Positions 24,917-32,959 of a stretch of DNA of 45,102 bases are shown here, piece after piece. The translations under genes and the position numbers were made by a program. Within the stretch, counting starts at the first letter, position 1. Each line of letters begins with the position of its first letter. Under the pieces are notes generated by a model, which searched no databases, had not been told where the DNA came from, and was given only the letters and a program-made list of their open reading frames with translations. Source of the stretch: Bacillota bacterium (GTDB lineage: Bacteria; Bacillota; Clostridia; Acetivibrionales; DSM-1351); the NCBI GenBank assembly GCA_023436485.1, contig JAEZIU010000297.1:1-45102 (forward strand). The letters run 5' to 3'.

Positions 24917-25978
24917 CTGAAGAGAAAGGGAATACGAGACAGAGGGTCTATTACAGTGGAAGCTGCAATATGTTTACCATTTTTTATTATTGCAGTGATT
25001 TCGTTTGTTTTTTTAATAAAGGTATATTTTGCACATGAGATTATTCAGCATGCTATAACAGGAGCATGTGACGAAATGAGTGTATACAGTCTCATGTATT
25101 ATAGTACAAATGCAGAGGAGCTGGTTGGAGGTTTAGAAAAGTTCTGCAATTCCGATAATGTAAGCAGTGCACTTGAAAATACAGGTTTATTGAAGTATAT
25201 CAGGGAATTTGGAAAGAATGCGACGGATTACGCCCGGGCACAGACTGTATTGGTTCCCATTACGAAAATACTTGTTAGAGAACACCTTGGTACTTCATCA
25301 GATAAAGCAGATACCAGACTGAAGAATTTAAATATTCCTGACGGATTCGAGGGAATTGACTTTACTCACAGCAGAATGCTTGCTGACGGTAAGAGTGTAG
25401 ATATTGTTGCAGAATATAAGCTGAAATTTCCGTTTCTTACGCAATTGCTGCCCGAGATTAAAATAACTCAGACTGCAAGTGCTTGTGTTTGGGCGGGGGA
25501 AGACGGCGTAAGCTCGTTAAAAGGTGACAGTGACGAAAATGAACAATGTGTATGGAATTTAGAGAATATTAAAAGAGGTCGAGAAATACGCAGACTTCAG
25601 GGAGCTAACCTGCCCTTCAATTTTCCTGTAATTTCTAAATATGAAAATGGAACAGCTGCCAGTATTAAAAGCCTTAATCTTGATGAAACATATTACCATA
25701 ATACAACTAACCTTCAAAACAAATTAAAGGGGTATATCAGAAAACTTCAAGAGTTTAGTGGTGGGAAAAGTGGTTCAGTCACAATAGACGGAAGCCAAAT
25801 TTTAAGGAAGGAGCTGATATTGGTGGTACCTGAAACAGAAATTTCGGCTACTCAGCTGCAAACCCTGAATCAATGTATAGATATTGCCAGGGAGCAAGGT
25901 ATAAACCTAAAAATTGTAAAGGCTTATGGTAAACAAAATAACGATAAAAATGAGGTGGACAATGGAAAAGGTAATTGA
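24917..25978 (+). CDS. TadE-like pseudopilin with apparent CTG start
   Basis: A 353-residue exported protein if it starts at the CTG at 24917. From the first ordinary start (GTG 24956) the protein would begin inside its own signal motif; reading back gives KRKGIRDRG|SITVEAA, a complete prepilin leader with Glu at +5. Between the in-frame stop at 24902 and 24956 there is no ATG, GTG or TTG. GGGGGG (24905-24910) is six bases from the CTG. The hydrophobic helix (ICLPFFIIAVISFVFLIKVY) follows, then a soluble region of about 310 residues with little homology I recognise. The end overlaps the next gene by 17 bases. ATT or ATA starts are alternatives. Confidence 0.8.
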   Translation: MKRKGIRDRGSITVEAAICLPFFIIAVISFVFLIKVYFAHEIIQHAITGACDEMSVYSLMYYSTNAEELVGGLEKFCNSDNVSSALENTGLLKYIREFGKNATDYARAQTVLVPITKILVREHLGTSSDKADTRLKNLNIPDGFEGIDFTHSRMLADGKSVDIVAEYKLKFPFLTQLLPEIKITQTASACVWAGEDGVSSLKGDSDENEQCVWNLENIKRGREIRRLQGANLPFNFPVISKYENGTAASIKSLNLDETYYHNTTNLQNKLKGYIRKLQEFSGGKSGSVTIDGSQILRKELILVVPETEISATQLQTLNQCIDIAREQGINLKIVKAYGKQNNDKNEVDNGKGN

Positions 25979-26516
25979 GACAAACAATATAAAATTAAGA
26001 AAATTAACTTCTGCTATAATTTGTATTGTCATTTGGACGGCAGGTACTGTTATAACAGTCGGGTTTTTTAATAGGTCTAAGCAGTCAGTTGCTATAGAGG
26101 TACTATTGATTGTTCAGCTTATAGCGGCACTCTGGGATATAAACAGCATGACAATCCCTTTAAAAATCACTGCTCCGGCAATCCTTACGGGAGGGGGTAT
26201 TATGTTCGTGACAGGAAGAATTATAGAGGGAACGGCAGCTGCAATTGTTTCATTTATACTTATGAAGCTTTTGTCTATAATATCTCGAAAACAGGTTGGA
26301 GGTGGAGATATTGCAATCATGACTGTAACGGGACTTTATACCGGAATAAGCACTTTGATTTCCATATTGTTTACCTCTGTAACTTTAGCGGGGCTATTTT
26401 CTGTTATTTTTATTGTAAGTAAGAAAGCAAATAAGAAAACTGAGATACCTTTTGCTCCGTTTATACTTGCTGCAACAGTACTGTTGGTTTTAATCGGTTA
26501 TGTACAATATTTATAA
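25962..26516 (+). CDS. tadV: Prepilin peptidase, TadV/CpaA type (A24)
   Basis: A 184-residue polytopic membrane aspartic protease that should cleave the leader of the pilin and pseudopilins after Gly. The two catalytic aspartates are Asp59 in LWDINSMTIP and Asp116 in the GxGD motif VGGGDIAIM. About six hydrophobic helices are visible. It lacks the N-terminal cytoplasmic methylase domain of PilD, as usual for TadV. I chose ATG 25962 with GAGGTGG upstream; the longer frame from 25926 overlaps more of the previous gene. Confidence 0.9.
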   Translation: MEKVIETNNIKLRKLTSAIICIVIWTAGTVITVGFFNRSKQSVAIEVLLIVQLIAALWDINSMTIPLKITAPAILTGGGIMFVTGRIIEGTAAAIVSFILMKLLSIISRKQVGGGDIAIMTVTGLYTGISTLISILFTSVTLAGLFSVIFIVSKKANKKTEIPFAPFILAATVLLVLIGYVQYL

Positions 26517-26544
26517 ATAAATAATAACTTCGGGGTGATGTAAA

Positions 26545-27918
26545 TTGAACGAAATGCTTGAACAAAATTATGGCATTAATTATGAGAATGATTCAACTTC
26601 AAATTATTTGGTTTTACGGCCTAAAAATGATAGAAAAGTAATAGAATATCAGGTTCAAATGTTGCTTAATAATAGGATACAGGGGCTTCTTGGCTTTCAT
26701 ATAAATTCTGTTGGCAACCTTGTAAATTGTTTTTATGATATTACTTCAAAATGCACTCTTGTTAACATAATGAACCGCAAAAAGTATAATCGCTACGAAT
26801 TTTTGATATCAATGCTAATTATTACAAAAAGTATAATAGGAATTAAAGATTATTTATTAAACGATAGTAACATACTTTTAGATGAAAATTATATTTATGT
26901 AGACCCGGAAACAATGAATTTATTTTTTGTATATTTACCTTTCGAAAACAACACAAACGACATTAAAACATTTTTGCTTAATATAATTATAAAATTAGCC
27001 AAGTTTCAAGAAGAAGACTGCGATAACTATATACAAAAAATTCTGGGAAATATTAAAAGTGAAATGTTTAATCTGATTTGTCTGAAAGAACTTTTGGAAA
27101 ACCTGTTGGGACAGGATGTCAAAAGGAATATATTAAATGAAAGCTTGAATACAACAGAAAAGCCGGAAACTGAAACGCCAAAAGTTCAAATTAAAACAGG
27201 GGAGGTAAAAATACCGAATTTATCAGTGAACATAAAACCTAAAGATTCATCTAAAATACTCAGTAAAATAAGCCTTACACAAATAATCTTACAGCCTGTT
27301 CTTTTATTAATACTCATTACAATTTTATCAAGTCAATTTTCAAGAACGTCAGAAAGTCCGAAAACCACCGGAGTAATTTTATCATTAATTTTTATAGGAT
27401 TAGATATTCTAGCAATAAGAATCCTTAATGAAAAGAAAACTGAAAGCTCTGAAAGCTATACGCCTCTCCAGTACATTACAGAAAAAATGCGTGCAAACAG
27501 TTTGGTACAGTCTAAAACACCAACTACACTTACGGATAATACAAAGTTTGAACAAATACATATGGAAAAAGAAAATAGCCGTGGTGGTGAAACGATTATT
27601 CTTAGGGGAAGCGAACCTAAAGACACACCATTTTTGCAAGCGAAGGAGGGCGAAGACATTATAAAAGTTGACAAAAAAAGTACGTTAGTAGGTAGAATGG
27701 GAAGTTTTGTAGATCACATAATAGACAATAATGCTGTGGGAAAGGTTCATGCAGAAATTTTAAACGAAGATGATTTATATTTTATTATGGATTGTTGTTC
27801 AAGAAATGGAACTTATCTGAACGATGACAGGGTAAAGCCAAATACTAAAATAAAAGTTAACAATAATGATGTTGTTCGATTTGCAAACCAGGAATATATT
27901 TTTATTATTCCGTCTTAA
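26545..27918 (+). CDS. Membrane FHA-domain protein (DUF6382-like N terminus)
   Basis: A 457-residue protein. The N-terminal half (about 1-195) looks like the DUF6382 domain found in clostridial FHA proteins. A linker and two hydrophobic helices follow at about 245-265 and 270-290. The FHA domain is at about 375-455: STLVGRMGSFVDHIIDNNAV, GKVHAEI, CCSRNGTYLND and VNNNDVVRFAN contain the conserved GR, H, NG and V-N residues that read phosphothreonine. No Ser/Thr kinase is in the window. It lies between two prepilin peptidases and may connect pilus activity to a kinase signal. The start is TTG at 26545 with GGGGTGA upstream. Confidence 0.88.
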   Translation: MNEMLEQNYGINYENDSTSNYLVLRPKNDRKVIEYQVQMLLNNRIQGLLGFHINSVGNLVNCFYDITSKCTLVNIMNRKKYNRYEFLISMLIITKSIIGIKDYLLNDSNILLDENYIYVDPETMNLFFVYLPFENNTNDIKTFLLNIIIKLAKFQEEDCDNYIQKILGNIKSEMFNLICLKELLENLLGQDVKRNILNESLNTTEKPETETPKVQIKTGEVKIPNLSVNIKPKDSSKILSKISLTQIILQPVLLLILITILSSQFSRTSESPKTTGVILSLIFIGLDILAIRILNEKKTESSESYTPLQYITEKMRANSLVQSKTPTTLTDNTKFEQIHMEKENSRGGETIILRGSEPKDTPFLQAKEGEDIIKVDKKSTLVGRMGSFVDHIIDNNAVGKVHAEILNEDDLYFIMDCCSRNGTYLNDDRVKPNTKIKVNNNDVVRFANQEYIFIIPS

Positions 27919-27941
27919 TAGTTTAAATAAATATTAAAGAA

Positions 27942-28457
27942 ATGGGTAATTACATGATCAAGTACATAATTCTGTTTATTATTTTACTACTTTCAGTAGT
28001 AAGTGATCTAAGAACCTCAAAAATTAGAAATATATATACAATATCAGCTATCATCGCCGGAGTTGCTATTAATACATATCTTTCAGGGATATACGGTTTA
28101 AAAGAAAGTATTAAAGGTGTTACTCTTCCAGTATTGATACTGGGGATATTCTTTTGTGCAAGGCTCATAGGAGCAGGGGATATAAAACTATACTCAAGCA
28201 TTGGAGCTGTTTTTGGAATAGACTTTGTAATCATGGCAGCAGCGTACTCTTTTTTGATTTGTGGTTTATATTCAATAGTTAAAATATGTATAAAAAGGAA
28301 GTTTGCAAGTACGTTTATTCCATTTATAAAGGAAATAAAGCTATGCTTTATGACACAGAGCCTTTCTGTTTTTAAAGATAAAACAACCCGAACATTTGTC
28401 AGGATGTCTCCTGCAATTGCAGCGGGTTGCATATTTCGGATACTAATAACTTTATAA
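27942..28457 (+). CDS. Second A24 prepilin peptidase
   Basis: A 171-residue membrane protease with the same plan as TadV: Asp22 in VVSDLRTSKIRN and Asp80 in LIGAGDIKLYSSIG (GxGD). The N-terminal helix is immediately followed by the first catalytic site, and about five helices are seen. The first site reads D-L-R-T-S-K-I-R-N, closer to the classic CpaA form than the first peptidase. The start may be ATG 27942 or ATG 27954 (MIKYIIL); neither has a good SD. Its last six bases overlap the end of the convergent patatin gene. Confidence 0.87.
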   Translation: MGNYMIKYIILFIILLLSVVSDLRTSKIRNIYTISAIIAGVAINTYLSGIYGLKESIKGVTLPVLILGIFFCARLIGAGDIKLYSSIGAVFGIDFVIMAAAYSFLICGLYSIVKICIKRKFASTFIPFIKEIKLCFMTQSLSVFKDKTTRTFVRMSPAIAAGCIFRILITL

Positions 28458-29321
28458 TGAGGAAAAATTGCTGCAGTTTCCACAAAGATAAATTAACTCG
28501 GAGTATTTTTCTTCCGCATCTTTATACCCTTGGTCATAGAGCTTTTTAAGATTCTCAGGATTTCTTTCAAACCTTGAGATTTCAATTGGCTTCTTGGGCC
28601 TGATAATCACGGCTTTATTTTCTTTCTCCAATTTTTCAGCCAACTTTACGCTTTCATTATAGTAAATATGCCTGTTTTTAATTGTCTCTGCCAGATTGGG
28701 ATAATTTTTTAGCTTTAACTTACAAAGAGGATATAGTTTATTTGGCTTTTTTTCATACCCCTTATGCCTGGTAAGGATAATAACATGCTTTTCAAATCCA
28801 CTATTGACAGAGTAGTGAACAGGAATTGAGTCGGAAGGGCCCCCGTCAACCAGTTTTCTTCCTGCAGCTTCAACGATGGGAGAAACTAGGGGAATTGAAC
28901 TTGAAGCTCTTACGTAAACATCATCGACTCTCATATCTTTAACGAGGGCATAATAACTCTTGCCTGTTTCGCAGTCGGTTGACACGACTGTAAGCCTACA
29001 GTCGGAGCTTTTAAATTTATCATAATCAAAAGGTATAAGCTTATTGGGAATATCGTCAAAAAGAAAATCCATATTAAAAATAGAACCTCTCGTAAAAAGC
29101 CCCATAATACTGACATAACGCTTATCATTGCAATACCCTGCATTAATCTGAAGATTACGACCACGCTGGCCTGTAATGTAGGAAACTGAATTGCAGGCTC
29201 CTGCCGATACTCCTACGATGTCCTTAAAAAACATTTTATGGTCAAGAAAGCAGTCCAAAACACCTGCTGTATACAACCCACGCATACCTCCGCCTTCAAG
29301 AATTAAATTCACTTTAGCCAT
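28452..29321 (-). CDS. Patatin-like phospholipase (RssA/YlbK-like)
   Basis: A 289-residue Ser-Asp dyad hydrolase of the patatin superfamily. The oxyanion hole is EGGGMRGLYTAG (residues 9-20), the nucleophile Ser39 is in GVSAGA, and the dyad Asp159 is in LVDGGPSDS. It should hydrolyse an acyl ester of a phospholipid or lysolipid; no signal peptide is seen, so it is cytoplasmic. Close in layout to the clostridial 'patatin family protein' set of about 285 residues. The ATG is preceded by AGGAGTG. Its stop lies inside the last codons of the peptidase gene on the other strand. Confidence 0.92.
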   Translation of the reverse strand: MAKVNLILEGGGMRGLYTAGVLDCFLDHKMFFKDIVGVSAGACNSVSYITGQRGRNLQINAGYCNDKRYVSIMGLFTRGSIFNMDFLFDDIPNKLIPFDYDKFKSSDCRLTVVSTDCETGKSYYALVKDMRVDDVYVRASSSIPLVSPIVEAAGRKLVDGGPSDSIPVHYSVNSGFEKHVIILTRHKGYEKKPNKLYPLCKLKLKNYPNLAETIKNRHIYYNESVKLAEKLEKENKAVIIRPKKPIEISRFERNPENLKKLYDQGYKDAEEKYSELIYLCGNCSNFSSL

Positions 29322-29411
29322 TAATGCATTACACTCCTTATATTTCCATGCTGTTTTAGAGAATTATATCTCTTTTTCTTGTTTGATTCAATGCAGCAAA
29401 TTGCATATTTT

Positions 29412-29825
29412 TTATAAAATCATAATGAATGTACCGATTGTTATAAAAACTCCTCCTAAAACAGTTTTAATTGTTACAGCTTCATGAAGTATAACAAATG
29501 CCAGTACAATACTTATTACAACACTGAATTTGTCAACAGGTACTACCTTTGAGGCTTCTCCAATTTGTAGGGCGTAATAATAGAACAGCCATGAAAGTCC
29601 GGTAGCTATACCTGATAAGACAAGAAAAATCCAGCTTTTAGTGCTTATGTTTGTAATACCGTGATGGGAACCTGTCATAAAAACCATACCCCAGGCAACA
29701 ACCAATACAACCAGAGTTCGTATAGCAGTGGCCAGATTTGAGTTAATTCCTGTTATACCTATTTTAGCAAGAATAGATGTAAGTGCAGCAAATACTGCTG
29801 ATAAAAGAGCAAATGCAAACCACAT
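29412..29825 (-). CDS. Small EamA/DMT-family transporter
   Basis: A 137-residue membrane protein equal to one EamA repeat (half of the usual ten-helix DMT transporter). Helices are at about 2-20, 32-52, 66-88, 95-115 and 117-136. Recognisable parts are ALLSAVFAALTSILAKIGI at the start and DKFSVVISIVLAFVILHE near the end. Proteins of this size probably work as dimers. The start ATG is at 29825 with AGGAGGT upstream. The substrate is unknown. It lies 90 bases upstream of the patatin gene on the same strand. Confidence 0.88.
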   Translation of the reverse strand: MWFAFALLSAVFAALTSILAKIGITGINSNLATAIRTLVVLVVAWGMVFMTGSHHGITNISTKSWIFLVLSGIATGLSWLFYYYALQIGEASKVVPVDKFSVVISIVLAFVILHEAVTIKTVLGGVFITIGTFIMIL

Positions 29826-29971
29826 GTTTTTACCTCCTTTAACCGTAGGCCATGCACCTCCTAAGTGTACTTTAAAAATAGTAACTGATATAATAAATAT
29901 AAAAGAAATTTATGCTAAAAGATAGGTGAGTATCTCACAAGATTATAGGAATTTTATTGGAGGCTTATAGT

Positions 29972-30388
29972 ATGAAATCTTTCAGAAAAGAGTTGTTTTT
30001 TAATGTACCAGGCAGAAGAGCTTATATAAATATAACTCAGCAGGTTCAACAATGTATTGATGAAAGCTGCATTAAAGAGGGTATGGTTTTAGTTAACGCT
30101 ATGAATATAACTGCAAGTGTTTTTATAAACGATGATGAAGAAGGGCTTCATGCAGATTTTGAAAAATGGCTGGAAAAACTGGCACCTGAAAAACCCTATA
30201 GTCAATACAATCATAACGGCTATGAGGACAATGCCGATGCACATTTAAAGAGGCAGATAATGGGAAGGGAAGCGGTTATAGCAATTACTAAAGGAAAGTT
30301 GGATTTTGGAACCTGGGAACAGATTTTCTATGGTGAGTATGACGGTAAGAGAGAAAAAAGGGTACTTGTGAAAATTATCGGAGAATAA
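29972..30388 (+). CDS. yjbQ: YjbQ family protein (UPF0047)
   Basis: A 138-residue protein of the YjbQ/UPF0047 family, sometimes called secondary thiamine-phosphate synthase because some members have weak activity of that kind. The typical motifs are VNAMNITASVFINDDE, the His-Asn segment NHNGYEDNADAHLKRQIMG, the expected family metal or phosphate site, and GTWEQIFYGEYDG. I chose ATG 29972 because GGAGG lies eight bases upstream; the in-frame TTG at 29957 lies next to the same SD. The family's physiological role remains open. Confidence 0.92.
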   Translation: MKSFRKELFFNVPGRRAYINITQQVQQCIDESCIKEGMVLVNAMNITASVFINDDEEGLHADFEKWLEKLAPEKPYSQYNHNGYEDNADAHLKRQIMGREAVIAITKGKLDFGTWEQIFYGEYDGKREKRVLVKIIGE

Positions 30389-30443
30389 AAATCAGTTGAA
30401 TGGGACATTTTTAAATATATGTTTAATTCAAAGAGGTAAACTA

Positions 30444-31169
30444 ATGTTAAATCAAGAAATTAAAGAACTTCTTACACAATGCGGAATTGAAAAGGAAATG
30501 CAGGAGCTGGAAGGCTGCTGTTCTGGCTATTCATCAAGATTCATTCACAAGATGTATCCAATGCCTGAAAATACAGAGAACCTGTTAGGTAGAAATAGCA
30601 TGCATTATATCCAGATGGCACTGTGCAGGTCGAAATTACTGACGGATGGTGTAATAACCGCTCTTAATGCAAAAAATGGGTTACTGGCAATGCTTTCTGC
30701 CAGGGCACATTTGGAGGTAACAGGAGCTTTGGCATATTTCCTGAGAAAGTTAAAAAATTACTATTGCGGTACAATATCCTTTGAAATGCTCAATGAGGCT
30801 CTTCAAAGATTAATTTTAGGTACCAAAACACAGGAATTAGCCGAAAATACTCCAGCACCTGTAAATGTAATGACCCTAATAGATGCGGCTGACGATTATC
30901 TTAGCAAAACAAGAAATAGTGATGTAAAGGAATTCCGGGAGAACTACAATTACCTGTCAGAATACTGTCATCCGGATTTTTTCGGTATAACTATGCAAAG
31001 CAGAATTAATAATGACGGAATCACAACATACAGTTTTTTTCTGCACCTGAAAGAACAGGACTTGACCTTTTTAAGTAGCCTTTTGTCCAGCGTGTCAACG
31101 TTCTTTCACCTATATGACAGTATTCTTGGGCTGCTGAGGGAAAACGAAGAATTGCCGGAATATGAATGA
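30444..31169 (+). CDS. Uncharacterised protein, 241 aa
   Basis: I do not recognise this protein with certainty. It is predicted to be soluble and mostly helical, with no signal peptide or membrane helix. A segment near residue 170-185 reads YNYLSEYCHPDFFG; an (L)SE-x-x-HP motif of this kind occurs in several HEPN-like or DUF5677-type families, but I cannot confirm membership. The start ATG 30444 has AGAGGT before it; a longer frame from 30396 has no SD. It follows yjbQ at 55 bases without a terminator and is convergent with the dCMP deaminase, with a short hairpin (CCTTAA/TTAAGG, 31174-31189) at the junction. Confidence 0.7.
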   Translation: MLNQEIKELLTQCGIEKEMQELEGCCSGYSSRFIHKMYPMPENTENLLGRNSMHYIQMALCRSKLLTDGVITALNAKNGLLAMLSARAHLEVTGALAYFLRKLKNYYCGTISFEMLNEALQRLILGTKTQELAENTPAPVNVMTLIDAADDYLSKTRNSDVKEFRENYNYLSEYCHPDFFGITMQSRINNDGITTYSFFLHLKEQDLTFLSSLLSSVSTFFHLYDSILGLLRENEELPEYE

Positions 31170-31176
31170 CACTTCC

Positions 31177-31662
31177 TTAAAAAGTTAAGGTTATTTCATT
31201 TATATCCGTTTCCAATTTTCTGAATATAACACCTGCTTTGTCAAACATCCTTTTGGATGCTTTTACATTATCTGTATCAGCATATTTATCACTTAAGTAG
31301 ATTACTTCCTTTATACCGGACTGAATTATAGCCTTTGCACATTCATTGCAGGGGAATAGAGCAGTATAAATTTTGCTTCCATCTAGGGAAATCCCTCTGT
31401 TATTTAGTATAGCATTAAGTTCAGCATGTACAACATAAGGGTATTTGGTACAAAGAACATCTCCTTCTCTTTCCCATGGAAATTCATCATCAGAACATCC
31501 GAAGGGGAATCCGTTATAGCCAACACTCAAGATTCTGTTATTTTTCCTGTCAACAATGCAAGAGCCAACTGGAGTAGAAGGGTCTTTGCTTCTTTTCCCG
31601 GATAAAACTGCTATTCCCATAAAATATTCGTCCCAGCTAATATAATCAGTTCTTTTACTCAT
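31177..31662 (-). CDS. comEB: Deoxycytidylate deaminase (ComEB family)
   Basis: A 161-residue zinc-dependent deaminase that should convert dCMP to dUMP for dTTP synthesis. The zinc site is complete: His79-Ala-Glu81 in VVHAELNAIL and PCNEC with Cys105 and Cys108. The N-terminal DEYFMGIAVLSGKRSKDPST is typical of the family. It is shorter than the late-competence ComEB proteins and has no extra domain. The gene lies 69 bases before the amidase gene on the same strand. Start ATG 31662 with AAGGAGAT upstream. Confidence 0.93.
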   Translation of the reverse strand: MSKRTDYISWDEYFMGIAVLSGKRSKDPSTPVGSCIVDRKNNRILSVGYNGFPFGCSDDEFPWEREGDVLCTKYPYVVHAELNAILNNRGISLDGSKIYTALFPCNECAKAIIQSGIKEVIYLSDKYADTDNVKASKRMFDKAGVIFRKLETDINEITLTF

Positions 31663-31731
31663 GTAAATATCTCCTTTGGATTAATCTATAATTAATTATA
31701 CAATAATTGTGAACTGAAAGATAAGAGAGAT

Positions 31732-32937
31732 TTAATTTATACCGGTAATATGAACAAAGTATGTCTTGTATGCATTATTTGTCCACGGCGTAAACCATGA
31801 GTCTTCAGTATGTTCGGCTATTACAGGCTCATACCTGACTTTTGCACTATTGTAAATCATGCCTACAATAACGGCTGCATGCGAAATAGCTGATTTATTC
31901 TTCCAGTGATACTGAACAACATCGCCGGGAACTACATATTCACCTATAGATGCGTCATATTGAGTATCGCCCATAATTACTTTCTGAGTAGCTTTCGGAC
32001 CAAATTCATTATTCTTAAAATTACCTGACAGGGTGCTGTTAAGTCCTCTGGCAGTACTCCAGGTCCAAGAATAATCATCATTGGAGGTTGCCAGAGATCC
32101 ATTTTTATTATAATACCATTGGAAGTCCCCGGATTTGTCATTGACAGCACCCCCGGCCCTTAAACATTGGGAAACAAAATTAGTGCAGTCTCCGCCTTTC
32201 CATTTTTCATCTCCAAAATTCAGGTATTCTTTTGAGTAGTTGTTCCAGTGGATGTATGCCCAGTTGTAAACTTTATCTCTGTTATATTCATTACTCACAC
32301 GGGAACTTTTCCATTTTGGCACAATAGGCAATAACTTGGTAGGCTTACTTTTTTTCGCCTTATCCAAAACTTTTTGTGCTTCGGATTTTAGTGTACGTAC
32401 CTGTTTCTCCAAGTCAGAATAACTTTCTCTGGTTGATTCTTCGAAATTACCTTTTTTGGTTTGAAAATTATCTAGTGTAATTTTCCAAACGCCTTTTTCT
32501 ATTGATAGTAATAATAAATGTTTCTCTGCTTTACTGCCAGCTATTGGGTTTCCTAAAGGGTTTGCAGCATTCCAGAGAATATCTGCTGTCACGGTCGCCT
32601 TAATGTGTGCGGAAGTACCATCAAAACGTGTTTCATGTATTTGAACCTTGGGATTAACCTTTTCTATTACGTAATCGTTGAAAGCATAAGGAATTATATA
32701 ATCCTCTAGTACCTGTTTTTTTACAAATAACAGATTCTTTTGGGAGGTTTCTGAATTATTGGCAAAAAAATTATCTAAAGCATCAACATTATAAGAAACG
32801 GCAGACTGAATTTTTGCACAGAGAAATTCTCTTGTCATTTGCTCTGCAAGGCTAATATCTACTGGTTTAGCCTGTAAACTGATAAGACAAGAAATTATAA
32901 TACTTAAAAAAAATATAATCAGAACTTTCTTTTTCAT
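31732..32937 (-). CDS. Secreted amidase-domain protein (Amidase_6)
   Basis: A 401-residue exported protein. The signal peptide or anchor is at about 5-22. Residues about 25-200 form a domain with a coiled-coil-like end. The C-terminal half (about 215-401) is an Amidase_6 (CHAP/NlpC-like) Cys protease fold: Cys251 in KGGDCTNFVSQCLRAGG, His353 in AISHAAVIVGM, and EHTED at 375-379 for the third residue. This family is common in spore formers and is thought to cut peptide bonds of cell wall or peptides; the substrate is not established. It is 22 bases downstream of gerKB on the same strand and could be read through from the ger operon. Confidence 0.88.
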   Translation of the reverse strand: MKKKVLIIFFLSIIISCLISLQAKPVDISLAEQMTREFLCAKIQSAVSYNVDALDNFFANNSETSQKNLLFVKKQVLEDYIIPYAFNDYVIEKVNPKVQIHETRFDGTSAHIKATVTADILWNAANPLGNPIAGSKAEKHLLLLSIEKGVWKITLDNFQTKKGNFEESTRESYSDLEKQVRTLKSEAQKVLDKAKKSKPTKLLPIVPKWKSSRVSNEYNRDKVYNWAYIHWNNYSKEYLNFGDEKWKGGDCTNFVSQCLRAGGAVNDKSGDFQWYYNKNGSLATSNDDYSWTWSTARGLNSTLSGNFKNNEFGPKATQKVIMGDTQYDASIGEYVVPGDVVQYHWKNKSAISHAAVIVGMIYNSAKVRYEPVIAEHTEDSWFTPWTNNAYKTYFVHITGIN

Positions 32938-32959
32938 AAAATCTCCTGTTCAGATGTAT

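Noticed and set aside
27950..28483. 177-codon open frame antisense to the second prepilin peptidase
   Set aside because: The plus-strand frame has both catalytic motifs and is clearly the gene; the antisense frame follows from its codon bias.
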